NCBI GenBank assembly: GCA_910588435.1
Contig: CAJUPL010000023.1
Location: forward strand, 1-29,411
Reading direction: 5' to 3'
Origin: an uncultured Eggerthellaceae bacterium
Lineage (GTDB): Bacteria; Actinomycetota; Coriobacteriia; Coriobacteriales; Eggerthellaceae
Length of the DNA: 29,411 nucleotides
Shown here: piece after piece, positions 24,208-29,411 of the stretch
Numbering within the stretch: position 1 is the first letter of the stretch
How the letters are laid out: every line of letters begins with the position of its first letter
The notes under the pieces: generated by a model
Database searches by the model: none
Told to the model about the DNA's origin: nothing
Seen by the model: the letters and a program-made list of their open reading frames with translations, nothing else
Translations under genes and position numbers: made by a program

Positions 24208-24216
24208 ATTATAGCA
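24208..24216 (-). promoter_or_regulatory. Extended -10 promoter of rarA, start codon at +1
   Basis: On the minus strand TGC-TATAAT (complement of 24216-24208) is a perfect extended -10 box. Only six nt separate it from the ATG at 24201, so the expected transcription start is the A of the start codon, giving a leaderless mRNA. No Shine-Dalgarno is present, which agrees. Confidence 0.6.
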
Positions 24217-24279
24217 CGCATGTTCGATATCGCATCTTTCCAAGGGAGCATCTTCACGAAGGCTGCTTCTCCCCTACCA

Positions 24280-25164
24280 TCACTTGCGAAGCCTTGCCAC
24301 CCAACGGACTTGCACTGGGATCTCATAGAAGAGCCAGCGATGCTCCGCATGCACCATCAGCTGTGTGAGGAGCGCAACCAGGCCGCACGCCCAAGACGCT
24401 AGCGGCGCTGAGCCTAGAGCCGCAAGCACGACAGCTGCCAAGAGCAGAAGGCAGCTTGCGCCCTCCAAGACCCAAAGCCTGCGAACGCGCGGCATGAGCT
24501 TGCCATATCTCTCAAGCGTGAGCGTCACGCGCTCATCGCTCTCACTGGCAAGGGCCTCAAGCCGCGCGATCCTGCTCTTGTGAGACATCACATCTATGAC
24601 GCACCCTGCAAAGCAAGCAAGGACCAACACCACGAGCGCGGGGACCGGAATCCCAGCACAGAAGACGAAGGCAGCAGCAGCTCCAGCCCCAAGCGCTGTG
24701 GCCGCAAGCTCAGCCGATCCCTCTTGCCCACACCACGCAGGACGAGTTGACACCTTATAGGCCCTGGCTATCACGGCAAGCAGCAGCACGCCCACTGCAA
24801 AGGACGCGGCAGCGAAGAGAGCGCCCACGCACGCCATGTCCTGCCCGCCAAGCACACTGCATGCAAGCCACCCTGACGCTAGCGCCCAGAACGCGCCTAC
24901 AACGGCTATCTCCCTAGATAGCCACGAGCTGGCCGAGTTCGCAAGCGATCTGGGTGCACGAAGCGGCTTTGCCAGATGCGCTATGGATGCCAGCATCCCT
25001 ACGCTTGCAAGCGCCCAAGCGCACACCGCAAGAGCAAGCGTATTGCTCCCGCATGCGAAGATCAGAAGCGAGAAGCCTGCCATCCCAACGGATGCGGGCA
25101 CCAGCGTGGTGAAGACTATGAGCGGGAGCTCGCTTCGCCTCTCCTCTCCAAGCGCAACGGACAA
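24280..25164 (-). CDS. DmsC-like membrane anchor of molybdopterin reductase
   Basis: 294-residue polytopic subunit (about eight helices) that anchors the catalytic pair and takes electrons from menaquinol. The family signature SIAHLAKPLRAPRSLANSASSWLSREI-like segment lies near residues 60-86 with the conserved His. It is the third gene of the module, 9 nt after the ferredoxin subunit. The start is TTG at 25164, six nt after a GGGG ribosome site; no ATG is available at the expected place. Confidence 0.88.
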   Translation of the reverse strand: MSVALGEERRSELPLIVFTTLVPASVGMAGFSLLIFACGSNTLALAVCAWALASVGMLASIAHLAKPLRAPRSLANSASSWLSREIAVVGAFWALASGWLACSVLGGQDMACVGALFAAASFAVGVLLLAVIARAYKVSTRPAWCGQEGSAELAATALGAGAAAAFVFCAGIPVPALVVLVLACFAGCVIDVMSHKSRIARLEALASESDERVTLTLERYGKLMPRVRRLWVLEGASCLLLLAAVVLAALGSAPLASWACGLVALLTQLMVHAEHRWLFYEIPVQVRWVARLRK

Positions 25165-25173
25165 TGCGCACCC

Positions 25174-25701
25174 CTAGAGGAGCCGCTTGGCTGCGCTCAT
25201 GCGCTTCGCCGCCATCTCGCGAACGGCGTTCTCTGCGCCCTCTACGGGCTCAAGCGTGATGGCGCCGCCACAACACGTCTGCACGCAAGCGGGCTGCTTG
25301 CCTTCACGCAGGCGGTCTATGCACATATCGCACTTCATCATGAGCCCATCGCGATCGAACTGCGGAGCGCCGAACTCGCATGCCCATGAGCAATACCTGC
25401 ACCCCAGGCACTTGTTGCGGTCCACCAGCACCGCTCCGAACTCAGCGTCTCTATGGATGGCGTTCGCGGGGCAGACGCTCATGCAAGCCGCGTCTCCGCA
25501 ATGCATGCACGACATGCTCACGTATTGGATGGGAGTTGGCGCGTCGCTACTCTCAAGCGTGATCACTTGGCGGAACCTTGGGCCCGCGCTTCCAGGCTCC
25601 TCTTGCACATTAGGCCTCAAGTCATGGACTGACTTGCATGCAACCTCGCAGGCGAAGCATTGGGCGCAGCGCTTCACGTTGAAATGGAATGCGTGCTGCA
25701 T
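25174..25701 (-). CDS. DmsB-like four-[4Fe-4S] ferredoxin subunit
   Basis: 175-residue electron-transfer subunit that links quinol oxidation at the anchor to the molybdenum centre. Four cluster motifs are visible: Cys12-x2-Cys15-x2-Cys18-x3-Cys22; CMHCGDAACMSVCP; CLGCRYCSWACEFGAP; and CDMCIDRLREGKQPACVQTC. No signal peptide. It starts two nt after the catalytic-subunit stop. Confidence 0.95.
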   Translation of the reverse strand: MQHAFHFNVKRCAQCFACEVACKSVHDLRPNVQEEPGSAGPRFRQVITLESSDAPTPIQYVSMSCMHCGDAACMSVCPANAIHRDAEFGAVLVDRNKCLGCRYCSWACEFGAPQFDRDGLMMKCDMCIDRLREGKQPACVQTCCGGAITLEPVEGAENAVREMAAKRMSAAKRLL

Positions 25702-25703
25702 AG

Positions 25704-27863
25704 CTACATCACCTTGCCTTCAGCGTCCAGCTTGTCAATGCGGCCGGCGCACATCGTGTAGTTCGCCTGGCTTGAGATGGGGTCCACCTCATCATCTATG
25801 CCCAGCTCGTTGTAGTTCTGATCCACCCAACCGCCAGGGACGTAGAGCCACCCGCGCTTCATCACGTTCGTGGGCTCAGCCTTGATGCGGATCTTGCCCC
25901 TGGGCGACGACACCTGCACCAGCTCCCCGTTCTCTATCCCCAGCTCACGCGCCCATTCGTCGTTCAGCCAGAGATACGCCTCTGGCTGCATCTCGCGAAG
26001 CCACGGGATGGTGCGGCGCTGCTCGTGCACATACATGGGGCCGCTGCGACCAGTGAAGACCACGCACGGGAACTCATCGGCCAGATCAGGCTTTGCGCGT
26101 GAGGATTCCGAGGGCTCTATCCAGCTGGGGAGTGGGTCGAAGCCGTTCTGCTCTAGCACCTCCCCGTAAATGTTCGCCTTGCCGCCGGGTGCGCGGAAGC
26201 CCACTTTCTTGAACTTCTCGTATTCGATATCCGCGAAGACGATGCCATCTGGGCTTTCGCGAAGCATCTCCGTGGTGATGCCAGACGGGCGCAGATCCTC
26301 ATCTATGTAGTAGCTGATGTCCTCCGTTGGGAACTCTTCGGTGAACCCCAAGGCCCGACCAAGGCGGATCATTATCTGGGTGTCCGGCAGCGCTTCTCCC
26401 ACCTCTACGCACTTCTGGCGGAACGTGAGGATGGGAAGCCAGACGTCTGACTTGAACCATTCGGGCTCTGTGCGCTCCAGATATGTTGCGGCTGGGAGCA
26501 CGAGGTCTGCAAGCTCTGCCGTCTCGCAGAGATACGGATCGATCACGCAGATGTAGTCCACGTTCGCCATGGCCTTTCTGGTGACTTCGGGCTGTGGCTG
26601 CGTGACCATGATGTTCGCGCCCTGGAAGATGGCCACCTTTAGCTCGCCCTCGTGCATGAGGCGATACATATCCGGCGTTGGAAGGAGGCCCTGCCCGCCG
26701 AAGAGCAGAGGCCAGCTTGAGTCAGGATGGTTGTACGGCGGGACGTGGAACATCTTGGTGGAGTGCTCCGGAGCGAAGCCCTCCACCATGTGGTCTATCA
26801 GCGTGAAGTTCGGATCCCTGTCAGGGCTCTTCGGCGTGAAGACGTCGCAGCCGATGCGGTCCAGATGTCCAGTGATGATGCGAAGGATGCAGAGCGCACG
26901 GGTGGTCTGGGAGACGTTCACCCTTCCCTCAAGGCCGTGACCGGACACGATGCCTGCGCGCTTTGTGGTGGCATATTCCTGAGCCAGCGTGCGGATGTCA
27001 GATGCCGGAACTCCCGTGATGCCCTCCGCCCACTCTGGCGTGTAGGCAATGCCTTGCCTGTTGTCACCCTTCACGTGCGCAGAGAGCCTCTTGAGGCCGG
27101 GGTCATTCGTGTAGGCATCCACGAATTCGCTGTCCCAGAGCCCCTCATCCACGATGACGAAGATCATGGCCAGCATGAGCGCCAGGTCAGTGCCAGGCTC
27201 TGGCTGCAAGACCACGTCTGCAGTGGCACCCAGATGGAAGCGAAGCGGATCTATGCAGATGAGACGCGCACCCCTCTCGTGCGCGTCGTAGATCTTGCGA
27301 AGGGATGGCGCCACGCTGAATGCGGGCTGCTTGCCCCAGAAGATCAGCATGTCCGCGTTCTCATAGTCACAATGGGACGGCATGCCGCCGTAAGTGGTGC
27401 CCTCCATGACGGCGCGCGGAACGAAGCATTCAGAGGCTCCCATCCCCACGTCGGTCCCAACCGTGTGCGCCAGGCGCTGGGTCATGTCATACGTGAAGCC
27501 CCAGCCGGGAGCCTGTCCGCGGATGAAGCCCACAGAGCGCGGCCCGAACTCGTCCACCGCCGCTTTGATCTTGGCCGCCAGCTCATCTAACGCCTCATCC
27601 CAGCTCACGCGCTCCCACCTGCCCTCGCCGCGCTCTCCTACGCGGCGCACGGGGTACATAAGACGCCTTGGGTCGTGGGCGATCTGTGGGCCAGACTGAC
27701 CCTTCGAGCAGATGGCGCCACCGGTCCTAGGGTCGTTCGGCACCCCCTCAACGTGCGTGACCCTGCCGTCCTCCACCGTCACTTGGATGGGGCAGCAGTT
27801 GTGGCAGATGCCGCATACGGACCTGGTCGTCTTGCGCTCAGTTGCGGGTGCGTGGCTTCCCAT
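25704..27863 (-). CDS. Molybdopterin oxidoreductase catalytic subunit (DMSO reductase superfamily)
   Basis: 719-residue bis-MGD enzyme subunit. An N-terminal [4Fe-4S] motif is intact (Cys17-x2-Cys20-x3-Cys24-x27-Cys52). Cys146 in GASECFVPRAV sits where the Mo ligand lies in thiosulfate/polysulfide-reductase, formate-dehydrogenase and periplasmic-nitrate-reductase types, rather than the Ser of true DMSO reductases. The C-terminal dinucleotide-binding domain ends with NGELVQVSSPRGKI and the VPGGWVDQNYNELGIDD region. There is no twin-arginine signal, so the enzyme is expected on the cytoplasmic side. Its ATG follows GAGGAG. Sulfur compounds, organic N- or S-oxides, or aromatic hydroxyl reduction are all possible; sequence alone does not decide. 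Confidence 0.93.
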   Translation of the reverse strand: MGSHAPATERKTTRSVCGICHNCCPIQVTVEDGRVTHVEGVPNDPRTGGAICSKGQSGPQIAHDPRRLMYPVRRVGERGEGRWERVSWDEALDELAAKIKAAVDEFGPRSVGFIRGQAPGWGFTYDMTQRLAHTVGTDVGMGASECFVPRAVMEGTTYGGMPSHCDYENADMLIFWGKQPAFSVAPSLRKIYDAHERGARLICIDPLRFHLGATADVVLQPEPGTDLALMLAMIFVIVDEGLWDSEFVDAYTNDPGLKRLSAHVKGDNRQGIAYTPEWAEGITGVPASDIRTLAQEYATTKRAGIVSGHGLEGRVNVSQTTRALCILRIITGHLDRIGCDVFTPKSPDRDPNFTLIDHMVEGFAPEHSTKMFHVPPYNHPDSSWPLLFGGQGLLPTPDMYRLMHEGELKVAIFQGANIMVTQPQPEVTRKAMANVDYICVIDPYLCETAELADLVLPAATYLERTEPEWFKSDVWLPILTFRQKCVEVGEALPDTQIMIRLGRALGFTEEFPTEDISYYIDEDLRPSGITTEMLRESPDGIVFADIEYEKFKKVGFRAPGGKANIYGEVLEQNGFDPLPSWIEPSESSRAKPDLADEFPCVVFTGRSGPMYVHEQRRTIPWLREMQPEAYLWLNDEWARELGIENGELVQVSSPRGKIRIKAEPTNVMKRGWLYVPGGWVDQNYNELGIDDEVDPISSQANYTMCAGRIDKLDAEGKVM

Positions 27864-27960
27864 GGCAGCTCCTCTTCAAGACATGAAGCTTGGATCTACT
27901 AGAAGTCAGCTGAGCATAGCAAACGTCCCTGCTTGAGCTGCACCGTATGAGGTGTACAGA

Positions 27961-28587
27961 TCAGCCATTCTGTAAGGTGCGCTCAAGCCCTTTGCTCACA
28001 AGGTCTGTCAGGCATGACGGAATGCACATGGCAAGCCGCTTCGCAACGCGCTTTGGCGGCTCATCCATCCCGTGGATGCACCAGCTTGCAACAAGGCAGT
28101 TCGCAGACTCTACGGTATAGACCAAGCAGAACTTGAGGTCCTCGCTGGGTTCTATCCCTAGGCTTTGGATGGTCCAGAGGAACTCAGACTCGGGGCGCGA
28201 TAGCCTTTGGCGCAGCTCTGGTTTCGGAGGGTTTCGCTCGAATGCGCACGAGAGCGATGCGTGCTCCTCATCCAGGAAGGTGAAGAAGCGCGTCAGACCC
28301 TCTTCCAACGTGAGCGTGCGGCCTATGGGGAACACGAAGAGCTCCTCTGCCGTCAGGAGATACCAGTAGGCGATGTCGTATTTGGACGAGAAGAGCGAGT
28401 AGAAGGTCTGCCTTGACACGCCAGCAAGCGCACAGATCTCAGACACGGTCATGTCCTCTATGGGCTCTTTGATGGCTTGCAGGATGCGAAGGCGAGTGAG
28501 ATCGCTCCCCTTGAAGGCTTGCTGGGATGCATGGTCTTCTAGCTTGCTGCCGTATAGTGATGCGTGATCTTCTGGCTTGCCGCTCAT
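27961..28587 (-). CDS. TetR-family regulator of the reductase operon
   Basis: 208-residue regulator. The helix-turn-helix is clear at about residues 46-70 (MTVSEICALAGVSRQTFYSLF). The C-terminal ligand domain (80-208) is of the TetR type and has three Cys. ATG 28587 is chosen because GGAGGAGGT lies five nt upstream. An in-frame extension to 28773 runs through the upstream repeats and a nine-G tract and is probably not translated. The N-terminus holds an in-frame 33-bp duplication that repeats EDHAS. It precedes the reductase genes by 97 nt on the same strand, so it likely controls them and itself. A partial palindrome (CACC-N6-GGTG, 27941-27954) upstream of the reductase is a weak operator candidate. 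Confidence 0.85.
   Translation of the reverse strand: MSGKPEDHASLYGSKLEDHASQQAFKGSDLTRLRILQAIKEPIEDMTVSEICALAGVSRQTFYSLFSSKYDIAYWYLLTAEELFVFPIGRTLTLEEGLTRFFTFLDEEHASLSCAFERNPPKPELRQRLSRPESEFLWTIQSLGIEPSEDLKFCLVYTVESANCLVASWCIHGMDEPPKRVAKRLAMCIPSCLTDLVSKGLERTLQNG
28526..28583. repeat. In-frame 33-bp tandem duplication in the tetR-like gene
   Basis: 28526-28550 and 28559-28583 match at 21 of 25 positions with a period of 33 nt. They encode the two EDHAS segments near the N-terminus of the regulator. Confidence 0.7.
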
Positions 28588-28680
28588 CTGGCACCTCCTC
28601 CGCATGGCATCATGATATCCCCATCCGGCACACGACGCTACGCTCACAAGCGCAGCTACCTCCCTCTTCTTTTTCAGGAA

Positions 28681-28780
28681 TGGGCGCTTGCATTGCCGAC
28701 GCAGCCCCCTTAAGAGTGGGCGCTTGCATTTCCGACGCAGCCCCCCCCCTAAGAGTGGGCGCTTGCATTGCAAGCGCAGC
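28681..28780 (-). repeat. Three tandem hairpin-repeat units with a poly-C tract
   Basis: Units at 28681-28711, 28714-28750 and 28753-28780 share GGGCGCTTGCATT and GCAGC. The third is the perfect palindromic form, identical in inverted orientation to 95-120. The first two carry GCCGAC or TCCGAC in the second arm. The second unit ends in nine C residues (28741-28749), against five in the first. Confidence 0.75.
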
Positions 28781-28796
28781 TGTGCGCTAGCACAGC
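28779..28796. repeat. 7-bp hairpin adjoining the repeat array
   Basis: GCTGTGC (28779-28785) and GCACAGC (28790-28796) pair around GCTA, directly after the third repeat unit. No T-run follows. Confidence 0.6.
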
Positions 28797-28814
28797 GAAA
28801 TGAGGGCGGCAGCC

Positions 28815-29340
28815 CGGAACACCCGGATAGTTGGTCTGCGCCAGGCTAGGTTGCCTGACCAGTTGCTGGCATCCGGGTGCTCTTGCCCTGTCGGGCAATT
28901 TACGCATTGCTCATCGCAATGCTGCGGCTGCGATGCAGCCGCCCACAGGATAGGGGTGCAACTCAACTGAGTGCGCCAGCATTCAGAGCTGCCGCGTTGC
29001 GGCACGCCACGAAAACGGTGCACCCCAAGGGCACTTCTTCGCCGTGCGTTCAGATTCTCGCACGGCTCAGGGCGACGTAGCCCTACGTCAACCAGAAACG
29101 CCTACCTTGTTGATAACGGGTCAGACCAGAGGTTGAGTCTCTTGTGGACGTAGGGCAAGGCACCGATCTTGTGCGTTGCCGCCCATTGGCAAGCAGGAGC
29201 GCTAATGCGTTGGACTTGTCATCGCCCGAAACGGCGCACGTTAGTGCACCAAGGCCGCTACATTCCGCATGAATGGAGCGGGTGCCTGCACCCGCGACAC
29301 CGGACCGAGCGGAGCGAGGCCGAAGGATGAGGATGCAACC
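28815..29340 (+). ncRNA. Putative large structured RNA or RNA element
   Basis: About 520 nt without a believable gene but dense in helices. Examples: 28820-28828/28871-28879 (9 bp, enclosing CAGGC/GCCTG); 28883-28888/28893-28898 (6 bp); 28904-28910/28916-28922 (7 bp); 28924-28931/28935-28942 (8 bp); 28953-28960/29019-29026 (8 bp, enclosing 28991-28995/28999-29003); 29041-29048/29059-29066 (8 bp); 29080-29089/29147-29156 (10 bp); 29199-29205/29241-29247 (7 bp with one G-U); 29254-29263/29269-29279 (two 5-bp helices with a 1x1 mismatch); 29278-29285/29288-29295 (8 bp). The strand is uncertain because helices are symmetric; plus is a guess from G-U pairing. Candidate classes: a HEARO/omega-RNA-like element without its nuclease, a group II intron relic, or a new RNA. 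I cannot assign a family. Confidence 0.45.
28921..28946 (+). repeat. Palindromic repeat unit, covarying copy
   Basis: Related to 95-120 but with GCGGCTGCGATGCAGCCGC as its core. Both base pairs that differ change on both arms (C-G to G-C, T-A to C-G), so the stem is kept. Confidence 0.7.
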
Positions 29341-29347
29341 CAATATA

Positions 29348-29404
29348 TGACCCAGGAGGTCAATGACATTGCGCACGGGGCAGTGTCATTGACCTGAGAG
29401 GTCA
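29348..29404. promoter_or_regulatory. Twin TGACC-N5-GGTCA palindromes or long hairpin
   Basis: Two 15-bp palindromes, 29348-29362 and 29390-29404, share TGACC-N5-GGTCA and are 42 bp apart start to start, about four helical turns. The same sequence can fold as one hairpin: 29357-29368 pairs over 12 bp with 29384-29395, with an outer 5-bp extension. Either a pair of operators for the gene beyond the window edge or an RNA/DNA hairpin is possible. Confidence 0.5.
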
Positions 29405-29411
29405 TCATTAG

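Noticed and set aside
28588..28773. N-terminal 62-residue extension of the tetR-like protein
   Set aside because: It is encoded by repeat units and a homopolymer tract; the strong ribosome site just before 28587 marks the likely start.
28681..28780. Possible CRISPR array
   Set aside because: Only three units, no unique spacers of even length, and no cas genes; the units are hairpin repeats also present elsewhere in the window.
29036..29069. Group II intron domain V on the minus strand (GAGCCGTGCG...CGCACGGC)
   Set aside because: The stem is a plain 8-bp hairpin with a 10-nt loop; the expected internal bulge and GNRA cap are absent, and there is no reverse-transcriptase gene in the window.
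29083..29376. 97-residue minus-strand frame
   Set aside because: No ribosome site, no recognisable domain, and it lies over the helix-rich region; best explained by chance.

Overview
The window looks like chromosomal DNA of a moderately high-G+C anaerobe, most likely a Coriobacteriia/Eggerthellales actinobacterium. The evidence is the gene mix: a cytoplasmic three-subunit molybdopterin oxidoreductase, a group 3 NiFe hydrogenase, an SEC-C-tagged methionine aminopeptidase, a ferritin, a PF06541 membrane protein and an NBD-FtsX fusion ABC transporter. The genus is inferred from gene style, not from any marker sequence.

Left block, minus strand (about 200-6860): a likely co-directional transcript runs cyclophilin, TPR membrane protein, ndk, then hydB, hydG, a previously unlisted 48-codon Cys-rich reading frame, hydD and hydA. 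It ends at a strong intrinsic terminator (212-238). The hyd genes encode a soluble NAD(P)-linked group 3b-type hydrogenase in the order electron-transfer beta, diaphorase gamma, small delta, large alpha. The large subunit stops exactly at the His that normally precedes the maturation cleavage site.

Middle block (6890-22900): a TrmA-family rRNA methyltransferase, tRNA-Arg(CCG), a small zinc-ribbon protein with a collagen-like tail, a coupled PF06541/Wzx-like flippase pair, a divergent plus-strand run (membrane-anchored unknown, HdeD-like protein, map), a 1048-residue NBD-FtsX fusion whose Shine-Dalgarno lies in a stem, ferritin, a small acidic protein, a drug-efflux MFS protein fused to two CBS domains, and NhaA.

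Right block, minus strand (22888-28587): rarA with an apparently leaderless extended -10 promoter, then a tetR-like regulator followed by a molybdopterin catalytic subunit, a four-cluster ferredoxin subunit and a DmsC-like anchor. These last four probably form one respiratory reductase module whose substrate cannot be told from sequence.

Edges: 1-211 and 28680-29411 hold no convincing genes. They share a family of hairpin repeats, including one pair with compensatory base changes and collinear landmarks in the same order. The right edge is packed with nested helices, a pseudoknot-like alternative pairing and two TGACC-N5-GGTCA palindromes 42 bp apart. This is the best candidate for an undescribed structured RNA or small mobile RNA element in the window.
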